A DNA stretch of 64,000 bases from positions 707,542 through 771,541 of the forward strand of contig JAOTOL010001369.1 in NCBI GenBank assembly GCA_034440575.1, in the 5' to 3' direction. Made by a program: the position numbers and the translations under genes. The notes under the pieces are model-generated. The model worked only from the letters and a program-made list of their open reading frames with translations, was not told where the DNA came from and did no database searches. Position 1 is the stretch's first letter; every line of letters starts with the position of its first letter. The stretch is from Imbricaverruca yamaguchii. Taxonomy: Eukaryota > Arthropoda > Thecostraca > Neoverrucidae. Positions 22,741 through 36,163 of the stretch are shown here, in pieces.

Positions 22741-23825
22741 ACGACGGCGAGGAAGCCGGTCTCGTGGCGCGAGTCCAGAGCACGCGGCGTTTTTGTCGCC
22801 ACGACATAACGAGTCGGTCGCCTGTCCGTCGGCCGTATGTGGAGGAAGTGTTGTCTTGCCGAAGCGATACGGAATCGCTCGGAGCTCGATAACACCAGCC
22901 GCCATTAGCATTTTATGGTGTGGGTCTTACCTGATGTTTTCACGCGGTTTGCATACGCATTATTTTCGTGTTATGTTTTTACACACTTGAGACATATTAT
23001 TTATGTCTTTATGTACAATAAGACGTTGACCGGAGTGATATTTGTGGGTGGGGTGACCTTTGGAGTAGCATGACGTTGACACGGCATTGCACTAGGTGAA
23101 GTGTGTGGAAATTTCGAAATCATCGGGGAAATCAATGCATCATAATATTCAACGATGGCCGAGCGGTTCCTCTGGGAAATATTTCAGCATCCAAAATTTG
23201 CTGTCAATTTGCATCTTCGTAGTTTTCTTTGCGGCGGCCTGGATCGTCTTCCAGCCGGCAAATATAGGCAATGAGATTCCCCTGCGGCATCTGGCAAAAC
23301 CAATACAGGACGTCACAGGACGACCAGGACAAGGGTGCGTGGATCAGAGTAAAAGCAACATCATGTACAGCAGGTCTGCGGGAACAAGGATTCCGCTAAC
23401 TTGCTCTAAGCATCTCTCACCTCGCACTGAACAAGGGCGGAGAAAATATGATACGCGATTAGATGAACCATCCCATGTGTGGCACCGCTGTCATAAATCT
23501 TCGCAGGTAAACCCCGCGCATGCGCTCACGTCCAATCGGCCGGGAGTACGCTGTTTCGTTCCCATAATTCAGCTGCGTGCAGTGTGCCGAGACATCGACG
23601 ACAATTTGCACAATGTTCCACAGCACTCGCATCACACATGAGGTGCTTTAGGTCACGGAAGCTTCAACACGTACGGCTCAATTTGCATGATTTGGATGCA
23701 AACTGTATAATATCGTTATTATGATGCAAAACGTGTCGATCGGATGATAAGCGTCACTTACGTATGGAAAACGTCACTGCGACGGCGCGTGCAGTCACAT
23801 TGAGACTGACAATGGTTTGCTACGG

Positions 23826-24222
23826 TGATGCCAGAACCATGTACATGCCAGAACCATGTACATGCCAGAACCATGCACATGCCAGAACCATGTACATGCC
23901 AGAACCATGTGCATGCCAGAACCATGTGCATGCCAGAACCATGTACATGCCATAATCATGTACATGCCAAACCATGTACATGCCAGAACCATGTACATGC
24001 CAGAATCATGTACATGCCATAATCATGTACATGCCAGAACCATGTGTCATGCCAGAACCACGTGCATGCCATAACCATGTACATGCCAGCACCATGTACA
24101 TGCCAGAACCATGTACATGAGAGAACCATGTACATGCCATAACCATGTACATGCCAGAACCATGTACATGCCAGAACCATGTACATGCCAGAACCATGTA
24201 CATGCCAGAACCATGTACAGTG
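23826..24222. repeat. 17-bp minisatellite, about 23 copies
   Basis: The unit is CCAGAACCATGTACATG with variants CCATAATC and CCATAACC. Each unit includes the palindrome CATGTACATG. Confidence 0.95.
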
Positions 24223-24229
24223 AGCCGAC

Positions 24230-25305
24230 ACCGTACCTCCGCCGCTATCAGCTGCGAAAGTAGCTTCAGTGATATTAGATTGACAAATTGAACACCCGAA
24301 CGCCGACATCGTTCAGGCACCTGCGATGTCGTTCGGGTTGTCAGCTTTCTTTCGATAATTGATTGTTATCTATGATTCGGATGAGCCCTCCACCTATTGA
24401 CAGACTATCGTCACATTGACAGAAGTGTCCGCGCCGTCATCTTGAGCACACGCGGCATCGGTCATCCGTTCTGGTCCGCGTCCGGATTACAAAAAGCTGA
24501 TCCTGTTGAACCAGAGTTGTCACTTTTCGAGTTCATGGTCCACGCTGTGTCAACTGAACGCAAATGAACACAGAAATATACGGTGTGAAGTGCCGCCGAA
24601 TTTGACCGCAGGTTTGCTGTCACCGCTTGGCGTTACATTTGTCCGCAAGGGTTCAGTGCTGAACTCCCACCCTCCTCCGGTTTCCTGCACCCGTAACAAG
24701 CAGCTAATCAGCTTCTGTATTCTGTGCAAAGGAAACATCACAGCTATTCCATCTGTCGACATGCTTCTTCCTCAGCCGGAAAGTGAAGAACAAAATTAAA
24801 ACCTTACCGCACACAAAAATCCGTCGGTAAGACGTTTCATTGTTTTCGACCTTCAGTGCGGTTGGATGTTTGCTTACTGTTCCCCAAGTTAGCTTGAGGC
24901 TGAACAATTCCTGGGAAATTATAGTGAAACTTAATTTGTGTACCATACATAATTGAGCATTTTCGACCGGTAGCCGTCGCACCAGTGAGGACAGATTCAC
25001 AGCAGGTGAAGCGATAGCAGGCATAGGTGTAGGTTCTTGAAAATTATTGCGAGGGCCCAATACATTCAACGTAATGGGCGGGCCCAAATGTATTGCGGGG
25101 GTTACCACATAGGTTTCGTGTTCAAGTTCAAATTACTGTGAAGGCAAAGCCAATGTTGTGGGAGGGCGGCGGCACGTGCTCTCCCGAAAGCATGCAAAGT
25201 TACACCCTCTTGGGAGGAGTGCCATAGAACACGAGCTGCATGGTGACGAAGCAGCTGTTCTAGCGGCAGTACAGTGAAATAGCAGACTGGCGGTGACAGT
25301 ACCAC
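24230..25305. other. Intronic DNA, no gene seen
   Basis: Unique-looking sequence of intron 2 between two minisatellites; no exon-like segment with both splice sites. Confidence 0.45.
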
Positions 25306-25309
25306 ATCA

Positions 25310-25565
25310 GTCATTGACCACACAGACCACATGGGGCCAATGACTTCACTGGGAAAACTGCGGCACACAGACCACACAGGGTCATAGACTCCTCTGTGAA
25401 AACTGCAGTTCACAGACCACACAGGGTCATAGACTCCACTGGGAAAACTACGGCACACAGAACACACGGGGTCATAGACTCCACTGGGAAAACTGCAATA
25501 CACAGACCACACGGGGTCACTGATTCCACTGGAGAAACTGCGGTACATATATCAAACAGGGCCAC
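25310..25565. repeat. About 45-bp tandem repeat, roughly six copies
   Basis: Units contain CACAGACCACACGGGGTCAT and GACTCCACTGGGAAAACTGC. Copies decay toward 25565. Confidence 0.88.
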
Positions 25566-26311
25566 TAACTTTACTAGGAAACTGCGCCCATTACTGACCC
25601 AATCGAGAGAACTGGTGTCAGTCGGTGACTCGCCAGACAAAACGAAGACCGTGACTTGACCTAGCAGCCTGTGGTCAGATGGTAACCTTACCAAGAAGAC
25701 TGAGGTCAGATTATGACGAAGCAAGAGCACTGAGGCTGGTTGGCTAAATGTGACATTGACCGTCGATTGCGAATAATGTCATCTCCACGGACTTAACACT
25801 GAACTTTAGGTAGCGTCTTACTCCACAGTTCTGCCGTATTTCCCAAGTGGAAACATGATGAAGTTAGCCCAAAGTTTAGCAGTCGTGAACGCATCGAAAT
25901 CACACAAGTACCAAATAATGCTAACTGTCAAAGTTATCACTCTACCAATCCGGTGATATAGCGCGCGTCCGGCGTGATTCAAACTCAGTATACCTTGGCG
26001 GCTTTCTAGCCGTGCGGCTTTCTAGACCGGAGTCCAGGCGCTGGGCCGGCACTCCGGTCGGCTTGCTGTCATCGCGGCGTCATGCCGTACGGTGGGGTGA
26101 CAATGACGACGTCCCATTTTGATGGCAAAATGATGCCCGTCCCACCGTACACCTAAGACTACGTCCTTTAGCCACAGCGGTTTACCCGCATTCGATGTTA
26201 TTCTCGTCGGTATTCGCCGTAATTCTTCGACGACATCGGCTCGCATGCGATCGAGGTATCAGGCGGTTGTTATAGGTTCACAGAGGTAGGGTTATAAGGC
26301 GGTCCTAACCG

Positions 26312-26480
26312 CTGTTGGTTTGTTGGTTATTGGTCTCACGACACATCGACCGTTGAGTCATGTAGCGTCGCCAATCTCTCACGCCGATTGTTCGCGGGCG
26401 AAGAGTAACGACAGGTGAGACTCGAACCCACAACCTCCCGATTGTGAGACGACCAACTTACCACTAGGCTACTCATCCCC
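26312..26480 (-). mobile_element. tRNA-derived SINE, type 1, copy b
   Basis: Same head and body as the copy at 14420. It is flanked by a 13-base duplication with one mismatch, GCGGTCCTAACCG (26299-26311) and GCGGTCCTTACCG (26481-26493). Confidence 0.9.
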
Positions 26481-26594
26481 GCGGTCCTTACCGTGAGAAG
26501 TAGGCGCTGGCGCCAGTGTAAGGCAGCTATCACAATCAGTAGACCAGTCGCCAGGAGCAGCAGTGGCATAGTGGCTCTCTGCGACACTTGCGGT

Positions 26595-27010
26595 GTCACC
26601 GTCACCGTCACCGTCACCGACACCGTCACCGTCACCGTCACCGTCACCGTCACCGTCACCGTCACCGTCACCGTCACCGTCACCGTCACCGTCACCGTCA
26701 CCGTCACCGTCACCGTCACCGTCACCGTCACCGTCACTGTCACTGTCACTCACTGTCACTGCCACTGTCACTGTCACTGTCACTGTCACTGTCACCGTCA
26801 CCGTCACTGTCACTGTCCGTCACCGTCACCGTCACCGTCCCGTCACCGTCACCGTCACCGTCACTGTCACCGTCACTGTCACTACCGTCACCGTCACCGT
26901 CACCGTCACCGTCACCGTGTCACCGTCACTGTCACCGTCACCGTCACCGTCACCTTCACCGTCACCGTCACCGTCACCGTCACCGTCACCGTCACCGCCC
27001 CAAGTCTTCA
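26595..27010. repeat. (GTCACC)n hexanucleotide array
   Basis: About 70 copies of GTCACC, with a block of GTCACT variants at about 26735-26880 and several indels that shift frame. Open frames on both strands (TVTV, RHRH, SPSP, GDGD) come from the repeat. Confidence 0.95.
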
Positions 27011-27099
27011 CCGTCACCGTCACGTCACTGCCCCGAAGTCTTCACCGTCTCTACAGTGAGCCCGGCAGGGTGGCGGCCCTGTCACCGCCCGCCGCTGTG

Positions 27100-27550
27100 T
27101 GCGGCCCGCCGTAAGGTCGACACCGTGTGCGGCCCGTCGTAAGGTCGACACCGTGTGCGCCGCCGTAAGGTCGACACCGTGTGCGGCGGTTACACTGTGG
27201 TTGACACGTGTGCGCCGGCGTAAGGTCGACACTGTGCCGGGCGGTGTGACACTGTGCCGGGCGGTGTGACACTGCCGGGCGGTGTGACACTGTGCCGGGC
27301 GGTGTGACACTGTGCCGGGCGGTGTGACACTGCCGGGCGGTGTGACACTGTGCCGGGCGGTGTGACACTGTGCCGGGCGGTGTGACACTGGGCCGGGCGG
27401 TGTGACACTGTGCCGGGCGGTGTGACACTGTGCCGGGCGGTGTGACACCGTGCCGGGCGGTGTGACACTGTGCCGGGCGGTGTGACACTGTGCCGGGCGG
27501 TGTGACACTGTGCCGGGCGGTGTGACACTGTGCCGGGCGGTGTGACACCC
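27100..27550. repeat. Two adjacent minisatellites, including a 20-bp array of about 16 copies
   Basis: Copies of GTAAGGTCGACACCGTGTGC with a GGC link cover about 27108-27230. Then GTGTGACACTGTGCCGGGCG repeats every 20 bases to 27550, with three copies shortened by three bases. Confidence 0.93.
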
Positions 27551-28127
27551 TGCCGTCAGGGCCGGCGTCACGTCACGACTCCGGCCGTGGCGCCGTCACA
27601 GCTGGCTGGGCGACGAGGTCACGGCGCTGCGCCCGTGACGTCACGGCGTCGACCAACTAGGAGCCGACACTGTACCGGTGGGCGGGGGGGGGTGAGGGGT
27701 CGCCTACAATGTCCCAGCAGCCTACCTCGGGATTTAAAGAATTGTACTATGTGGGCATTGGCCACCAGCCAATGTAAAAGCGAGAACCTCCATCACGAAG
27801 CAGGGAACGTCGGTGTTCAATTTTCTAATTGCACAGAAATTATTCTTTTCAGTGTTGTTATTCTTGTTTTTCACAGTATCTCTCTTCAATTCGAGGACGT
27901 TTAAACTGCGTGCGTGAGGAGTTAACCAAATGCAATTTGGCTGATGGCTTGAAATCCAACCAAAACGTGCCACAATGCAAAGAAAAACATCTCCACTATC
28001 GTGCTTGGATTCGCTATTGATCGTGCTAGCAAACGCGGCCATTGAATAAATCTCGAGCGTGCTCAACCATATGTGTTGGTGTATGGTATGTTCTCCGCGC
28101 AATTAGGTATGGCGTTGCTAAACATGG

Positions 28128-28372
<245 letters not shown>

Positions 28373-28419
28373 CGGCAACAGCCGATATCACCATCACGGT
28401 AGAGGGCTGAGCAATATCC

Positions 28420-30060
28420 AACAACCTCCATCAAATCCATGTTGCACTGTATCTGTGATGAAAATCACTGGATTCGTCATGTGTGATGACCATCACGGGC
28501 ATACCTACGTGTGATGCACAGCTGTGATAGCCATCACTGACATTGGCTATTTGTAATATGATCATTTGGGATAACAATCGCTGGCAAGGTTTGTTTGCTT
28601 CTCTTGGAACAGAGCGATACAGGCAATAATATAATGGGTTCCATGAGTTCCAGCAAGCTGCCGTAGGTACGCTGAAATAATTTGCGACTTTACCACTATA
28701 CTTCCGGAGGCTACAAACAAGAGCTGTATTGTGTGTACCATATGTTAATTTTTGCACGCTAAAAGCTGGGAAGCTTTGCAGACTATGCAGTGTATTTGTG
28801 AAATGGGACAGGGAAGCAGAACGCTGTACAATAAAAATACATTATTGTTTATGCCCCTACCCAATTATAACCGAAACCAATACGAGAGCAACTTTTGTCC
28901 GTGTTCTACGATAGCCAGGCTCCTTGACTTTGCTGCCTTCTGAAGATGCATTGCTCAATTTTTACTTGATTCACATAGCATGAAATTTAACATTATATTT
29001 TTCCGGCTTGAATTGGGGATGTGTAGACAGACTTTCAATCAATAGCGGTCATTAGGTCATATTTTGTTATTCATGTGCTTTATAATGCAAATTCATATAT
29101 GATTGGCCCTGGAGTACATGTGTAAGCCTTGCTTCCTCCAAATTTCGCGGAGGTGGAGAAATTTCAGAACAAGTGATATCTTTCTTAGGAATTGGACACA
29201 GTGGGGATGAGTGCAACAGTCTACAGAGGACCCCGACTATCTGATTATGTAATTAATTCGGACATTTTGACGCCACAATGTCTCAAGTCATTTTGCTCCG
29301 CAGTCCTACCGCTGGATGCACGCCATATACAAACATTCAGCGTGACTTCCCTATCCAACTGACCGGTCACGCGACCACCTGACCTCGGGGATGGCTAGTC
29401 ACGTGGCATGACGTCATATCACGTGACCTGATTATTTCCCAGAACATATTCCTTTGTTCATACGAATTTATATTTTGCATGTATTCAATCATTCCATACT
29501 TATATCAGTACATCCTTGCATATCCCGATGTCCTTACATTGTTCACCAAGGCACAAATACTGGCTGTCATGAGCAAATTGTCCATCCTTGTCTATACACA
29601 CCACGAATGCTTAGCCTAACATCCCTTCCTGCATTTTACCACGTGTCCTATCATTAGGTCCTATCTTGTAACTTGTTTACATCACTAATTGCGGCGGGCA
29701 CAATACTAGCCTTATTTCCTGCAGAGGCGACTGCAATCATCCAGTGCATTTTGAGCACCTTAGAAAGCTAAGCTGCGCACATGTCGGTTAAGATCTATCA
29801 GCTATCGGTTATTCTCCTTTCGGATAACTCGTCCACGTTCAAAATTACATTGCAGATACGTCACGAGTACTCTATACACTGCAAGTCCGTTACCTCTGGC
29901 CTCCCGGCTATGCAGTTCACATCACGAATCCATTAGGTATTCACAGGACAAACGCGTGCATACCCGGCTGCACCCTGGGCAGTGTTATTGTGCAGTTCCA
30001 TACAGTTCAGGTAGCAAGGCATAACGCAGCATTACAAGATGAGCATATATCCTGCGCGTC
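28420..30060. other. Intronic DNA, no gene seen
   Basis: Mostly AT-rich unique sequence of intron 2. A short stretch near 29380-29430 has TCACGTGGCATGACGTCATA-type words, which are E-box and CRE-like, but nothing marks a transcript. Confidence 0.45.
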
Positions 30061-30064
30061 TTGC

Positions 30065-30515
30065 GTTTGACTCGGCTGTAATGTTGTGGACCTGATATCA
30101 CCCTCGGATGTAATGTTGTTGATATCACCCTCGGCTATAAGGTTGTGGACCTGACACCACCCTCAGCTGTAAGGTTGTGGACCTGACGCCGCCCTCAGCT
30201 GTAAGGCTGTGGACCCGACATCACCCTCGGCTGTAAAGTTGTGGACTCGACGTTAAACTCGGCTGCGAGGCTGTAATGTACTGCCAGCTGTAGAAATGTG
30301 GACACATCCTGTCCATCTGGGAACAACCGCTATCCTTTGGCGGGAATGGGGGCTCGCTGTCTGGTTCTGTGGACGTGTGGTTCTGTAAACGTGGTGTTGT
30401 GTGCACGTGGTGTTCTGTAGACGTGGTGTTCTGTAAACGTGGTGCTCTGTAGACGTTGTGTTCTGTAGACGTTGTGTTCTGTAGACGTGGTGTCCTGTAT
30501 ACGTGGTGTGCACGC
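30065..30515. repeat. Two minisatellites: about 35 bp and about 16-18 bp
   Basis: CTCGGCTGTAAGGTTGTGGA units recur at about 30070-30260. GTAGACGTGGTGTTCT-type units recur about ten times at about 30358-30515. Confidence 0.88.
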
Positions 30516-31586
30516 TTGATGGCAGCGTGTTCCTGCGCAATCGCCTTGATCCACAAGCAATGTACCGCGATATTTGGTAGGCACCAACTCGCTCCTCACC
30601 TTTTTCACTCGGAAATCATGAAAGCCGGCCGTGATTGTGATCAATGTGCGCGATTTTGCAGAGGAGGAGGGGGTTCGGTAATTAGTTTCGACGTCAATAT
30701 TGGAATCTATGAAAAGGAAGCACGCAATTTTTTCACGTCAATAATTGTGATTAAGGTTCATCTCCTAAACAAGCTCATTAAAAGCAGGACACAAAATGAA
30801 GTATCCGGGCGGACACCACCTATCAATATTCCCTGAATAGGACATGGGATGTAACCTACCGTTTGACGTTAAATTCAACCGAAGGTCAATACTTCCTGAT
30901 ATCTGACGATCACAAAAATTACAGAAGAATGTTTGTCGCATCAACGAATGTTCTAGGCAGCCAACATGTGGACTATTTTTAAGCGGGCTTTACAAGTTAA
31001 TTCCGAATTTAAGAAATACCATGCTACTCATGTGGTCTTACGCGAACAAAGCTCGATCTAATACCCTCTCGCCACCGATTCCAAATCTATTGCGTGACTT
31101 TCCCATCGGACATAACAATTTCCAACTGACCATTTCTCAACAAAACTAAATGTTTCGCCTGAATGAAACAAACTTTTCGCCAGTAACTACTACGCTACGG
31201 AAACAAATCGACCCTTGAATTTACCGTACCTATGAAGGGCAGAAGTGGCCTTGGACCTTGAACGGCAGAAGTGGCACTGACCTATGAACGGCAGAAGTGC
31301 ACATCACATCAGATCAGACATCAGACGAACTCATCAGACGAACTCTGGCAGCAATTCGGTGAATGTACATCGTCTTAAGTCGCTTTACTTTTTGCGTTAA
31401 TCTGAAAATAATTGGTTTGACATGATGATGGAGCACGATATTACTCGAGATTCCCCAACGATGTCCACTCATCTCGTTCTGCCCTACACGCCATACGCCA
31501 TTCGTGTTATCCTTCCTTCCCTACGCTTTCCTGCGCCTCTTCCGTCCCATGGAAATGGCCAGAGCTAATCGGGTGGGCATTATCTA

Positions 31587-31727
31587 TTTTGTTTGTTTGT
31601 TTATTGGGTGGTTCACGACGCACTTTATGCACATTCACGGCTAATGGCGCCGCCCAAACTGCTTCGCCGGTGGGCCGCGGGATCGGGAAATGTCCCGAGC
31701 GGCGCTAGTGTCGAACCCGGGACCTTT
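31587..31727 (-). mobile_element. SINE-like retroposon with target-site duplication (type 3)
   Basis: On the minus strand it begins with a T-arm-like CCCGGGTTCGACAC and ends in a CAATAAACAAACAAACAAA tail. GGGTGGGCATTATCTA at 31571-31586 and GGGTGGGCATCATCTA at 31728-31743 form a 16-base duplication with one mismatch, which supports retroposition. The head looks 5'-truncated. Confidence 0.8.
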
Positions 31728-32096
31728 GGGTGGGCATCATCTACCCATCAGAGCCAGTGCATCAGCTGATTCCACACGTGGCTGTCGGCGTGGTGCCGCG
31801 GACTAATCAGTGAGTCGCGGAGCGGGAGACGGCGATGTACCGGCGAGCGCCGCCGAGACTCCTGCCCGGGGCGCTGTCGCAGTTCTGGAGCCACGCGCTC
31901 CGTGACGGCCAGAGCGTCACGTCACACGGCGACACGTGTCGCCACAATGGGCCGGACGTTGTCACACTGGCGCCGGCCATGCGCCGCTGCGGAGAGCGGC
32001 GACGCGGCCTTTGTTGGATTTCTAGGCGAGTTTTACCCAGACCGTCAGACGCGGAAGCTAGTTATGCTTGTGATTTGGAATGCATGGAATTGTGAA

Positions 32097-32272
32097 GAAG
32101 AACCTTGAGTTCTTTTACGACGCATTCAACCGTTAGGCTATATAGCGTCGGCAGCCTCTCACGCCGATTGATCGCGGGTGGACTCGGTAAATGTCGGCGG
32201 TTGTGAGATTCGAACCTCGCAATCTTACGACCAAGAGTCAGACGCTCTACCAACTGATCTACCGCGGCACCC
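32097..32272 (-). mobile_element. SINE with tRNA-Lys-like head and type 1 body
   Basis: The minus strand begins GCCGCGGTAGATCAGTTGGT with an intact A-box, has a CTCTTGG loop that would give anticodon CTT (Lys), and a B-box GAGGTTCGAATC. The 3' part (CGATCAATCGGCGTGAGAG, CAACGGTTGAATGCGTCGTAA in reading order) is the same body as the type 1 SINEs. A partly decayed duplication GCAT..ATTGTGAA may flank it at 32082-32096 and 32273-32287. The anticodon stem is mispaired, so it is not a functional tRNA gene. Confidence 0.85.
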
Positions 32273-32289
32273 GCATATGATTGTGAAAT

Positions 32290-33940
32290 TTAATTGCGGA
32301 ATGCCTGATGAGCCCGGCAGGACTGAGCGACACTAATACGCTGTTTATGATGCATTTTCTCGGTCCGGTACCGAACCGAGATAGGCCTAGTGTGAAAATG
32401 GGTTGCTGATAAAATATAAAATAGCGTTTAGCTAGATTATAACTGATGACCGAGTCTTTAAAATGTCCGTAACTGTAAAAATGCTATGACTGATGGCATA
32501 TATCAACCTGTGTAGTCAGAATGCATTAGGGTTGTTATATTGTATTGAATTTCGAGCTCGCAAGAGGCTACATCCCGCCAAGTTATGCTAATACGGCTCA
32601 GCGTGTGAAGTTTGGTCGCGATTGCTGAATGTTGAACCGTGCCCATCGCAGCTGAAGTTGTCAAAAATGGTGGATTTCTAATGAACTTTTCACTTTTCCA
32701 TCGCACTCAAGACGCATGGCCCAAGTTCATGCCCACATACATGCATTACACACTGCCCTGACCCTTCTGGGTCCACTGGCGCCATCGTCTTCCATATCCA
32801 CTAACCCCGTCTTTTGCCGTCTTTCCGTGCTGCCTTTCCGTTCAGATCCCCACACCCCGTCTCGAGTGGGGGTGATGAGTGCGGGGTCACTTTATGCCGC
32901 CCTCTAATATCTAAACCAAGTGTCGCACAAAGACGAAAGTGCTGTCACCGGAAAGCACTCAACATGTAAGGCCAGAAACCACCTCAAAATTGTACCACAA
33001 AATCGTGAAGCCACTAGGGGAGTATATATCCGTCACGACTGACGTTTTTGTCTCTGGGGAGTTCACTTGGAGTGATTTGATTGATTATTGGTTAAGGGCG
33101 CGCAAACAAGGTCATTTAACGCCCATACTTGGAGTGATTTAAAAAACAAAACGTACTTAGTATTGGAAAATGAAGACGAAATCGACCATAGCCCTAAGAT
33201 GTTCGCCGAACCAAAAATTAGCATTTTCAGTGTGGGAAATTTTTAACTTCTTACGGTTTTTCATTTTCTTGAACTTTTCTTCTTCCAATAAGTAGAGAGG
33301 ACCGGAGAACGTTGTTTTAAGTCCGCTTGCCCTCATAAAAGGTGTTCAATGCAACGAAGAATGGCCTTTAGATGCTCCTGGGTTTTAGACGTTACGTGCA
33401 GAGAAAATATACAACCTTCAATATATCAAGAGGTGCTGAGTCGATATCAAAAGTAACGATAAAGGTTACATTTTATCGTTACTTTTCATGTCAATTTAGC
33501 ACCTCCTGGTACACTGAACGTCTTACATTTTCTTTACCCGCAATCTCATAGAAAGTACTTACTTTAGCCAGGATCTTCGATTTTGTCCTAATGGGCAAAT
33601 AATGAAAAACCAAAAAGACGTTAAAAAATAAACAAAATTCAAAAGTGTCTCGTATGCACTTCGTTGCATCTCTAAAAGATAGGCAACCACTGAAATTTTC
33701 ATTAAAATATCTTCACCCGTTAAAGCGTGACGACCGCTTGAACTTTTTTGGAGGTGACCTCACTTGACCTTGACAAACCCATTGACAGTAGGTGATCTGA
33801 CCTCAAAATTTTCATACAATATGCCAAGCTGATGTGGAAAAGGGTATGACAAATTTCGGCTCGTTGCCGTGTGTCGTTTTTTTAACCATCTGCGGAAAAT
33901 ATTAGGGGTGTAAATCCCCTCCCCCGAGACGGGATGGGCA
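32290..33940. other. Intronic DNA with one short repeat fragment
   Basis: A fragment near 33080-33125 (TTATTGGTTAAGGGCGCGC) resembles pieces at 41838-41887 and 45500-45545, probably another SINE body. No exon-like sequence seen. Confidence 0.45.
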
Positions 33941-33944
33941 AACA

Positions 33945-34935
33945 ATTGGTGGTGTTGTTCAAGTCCTATGTTTACTTCCGAGCCCTGCTCTCGTGGTGCC
34001 ATCTATGGACAGGAATGACAACTTCCTACTGGAGCTCATTCCAGCATCCAGTTGGTTCTGCAATGCCCGTGCAGCCACGCCAAAGGGTATATAATAAATT
34101 GTGAGCTTATAATCAAGTTTCGAAATCATGTTATAGTCTTCCTTCCGCCTTTTCCAACTGACCTTCACCCTCAATTGAGCTTCGACTTGTTCCAGCCATC
34201 ACCACAACGCGGCTGAGGACTAGCTCAAGATTCTGGTTCTGAAATTGTGGCTGCTGTTGTTTTCCGTGCTCTTTTCTGTTCTTCCTGCTCGTTTTGTCTT
34301 TTCGCATCGTAACTATTGTCACTGTCATTGCAGTCGCCACGCTCACCGACGCCACATTCGCCCTGCAGATTTTGCAAAAGAGCTGCTACCCGGACCCTGC
34401 AACATGCCCAGGGTGCATCGTTATTAAATTATAAATCAATCGGTTGATCACTGTCAAAGGCTTCCGACTCTCAATTGCCTACCACTATGCCAGCATCCCT
34501 TCTGCAAAAGCAGCCGTGGCGAAGCGGCGGCGGTGGCAACTGCTGTGTCAATAGCAATAGCGAGGACCAAAAAGGAGATGGCAAAACGACCAGGAAGAAA
34601 AGAAAAAAGCACCGGAAGCAAAAGCAGACATAATTTCAGCAACAGACTCTCAAGGTAGTCTCCAGCCTGGTAATAGCGATGACTGTCACCAGTTGAAGCT
34701 CAATTGAGAATTGCGATTTCAAGGAAGGAGAAAAATAGCATTGCTTAGAAACTTGATTATAAGTTGGCAATAACTACGACAGACCTTTGCCATGGCAGGT
34801 ATTGAGCATGGCTGCATAAAGCTGGATGCTGACATGCGATTCAGTAGGAAGTTGGTATGGCTTCAATGGGTGGCGCCACAAGCACGGGGCTCGGTCGTAG
34901 ACACATGACGAAAGCGAGCATCACCAATTCGTAAC
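33945..34935. mobile_element. Diverged palindrome of about 1 kb (foldback or MITE-like)
   Basis: The left arm (33945-34410) and right arm (34430-34935) are reverse complements at roughly 65-75 percent. Matching landmarks include CAACTTCCTACTG (34018; complement near 34845), CTTATAATCAAGTTTC (34108; complement near 34750) and CTCAATTGAGCTTC (34170; complement near 34700). The loop is only about 20 bases. I see no intact transposase and no clear target-site duplication. Small frames on each strand are mirror images of each other. Confidence 0.78.
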
Positions 34936-35249
34936 GGAAATGGATGCATATGGCATCCGAGGGCTCAGAATGGGCAAGAGAGCCTGCGATGCGTGTAGGT
35001 GCGTGGAAACTCGGGCTACTCGTTATCAGCGCGGTGAAAAATAAGTTCATTCAAATTCACACTTTTTGACAACTTCACCGCTAAATGCACTTCAATCGCG
35101 ACGAGGCTGCGCACCATTTATATTCTGCCGTATTAATACAACTTGACTGGGCTGTCCCGTGCGAACTTAGAGCTACGTAAAATAATCACAGCGCTACAAT
35201 GCATGCAGGGTCGTTGGATCAAATGCACGTAGAGCCGATCTATCGGGAT

Positions 35250-35735
35250 AGTGGCAGTGCGGCCCATCCGCCGAGGTGATGACGGTGCAGACGATCCGCT
35301 AGACTGACGATAGTGCGGCCCATCCGCTAGACTGACGATAGTGCGGCCCATCCGCTAGACTGACGATAGTGCGGCCCATCCGCTAGACTGACGATAGTGC
35401 GGCCCATCCGCTAGACTGACGATAGTGCGGCCCATCCGCTAGACTGACGATAGTGCGGCCCATCCGCTAGACTGATGACGGTGAGCCCCATCCGCTAGAC
35501 TGATGACGGTGAGCCCCATCCGCTAGACTGACGATGGTGTGGCCCATCCGTTAGACTGATGACGGTGCGGCCCATCCGCTAGACTGACGATAGTGCGGCC
35601 ATCCGTCAGACTGACGATAGTGCGGCAGATCCGTCAGACTGACGATAGTGCGGCAGATCCGTCAGACTGACGATAGTGCGGCAGATCCGTCAGACTGACG
35701 ACGGTGCGGCCCGCTAGACGCTAGTGCGGCCGATC
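35250..35735. repeat. 28-bp minisatellite, about 17 copies
   Basis: The unit is CCATCCGCTAGACTGACGAT plus AGTGCGGC, with later copies drifting to AGATCCGTCAG. Located in intron 1 close to exon 2. Confidence 0.95.
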
Positions 35736-36163
35736 CGCCGAGATGATGGCGGTACCGGCGGCTGAAGCTATCGTCCACCGGCCAGATTTTCCAGCTCCAA
35801 CGCGACATCCGGCCACGCAGTTCACAATTCGCCACTCGCCGTCGAACTCTCGGAGCCCGAGTGGAGACAAGTTGTCGACAAAGTTTCGTCGCAGGCAGCG
35901 CTCCACAGTCGGCCGAGTCGCTGCCGCGGTCGATGACGAGAACCGCGTGATATACTGCTCTCAGACACAAAAAGCCCACTCGTAAATTTGGCGCCGGCAA
36001 AAGGAAAAGTTCTCGTCGACGATAACCCTGCAGCGCACGAACATCAGACAGAAGGCAATCTTCTAAATGGCCCAAATCGCACCGGCACGGGACACCGCTA
36101 AACGAAAAAAGGCCTCCGAGAAAAAACCGACGGACTCTGAGGAATAGGAGCGCAATAACTCAC

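Noticed and set aside
26336..27571. TVTV/SPSP/RHRH frames and TARHSVTPPG frames
   Set aside because: Generated by the (GTCACC)n array and the 20-bp array.
35250..35735. CRISPR-like arrays among the regular repeats
   Set aside because: Units are contiguous with no unique spacers, and the DNA is eukaryotic.
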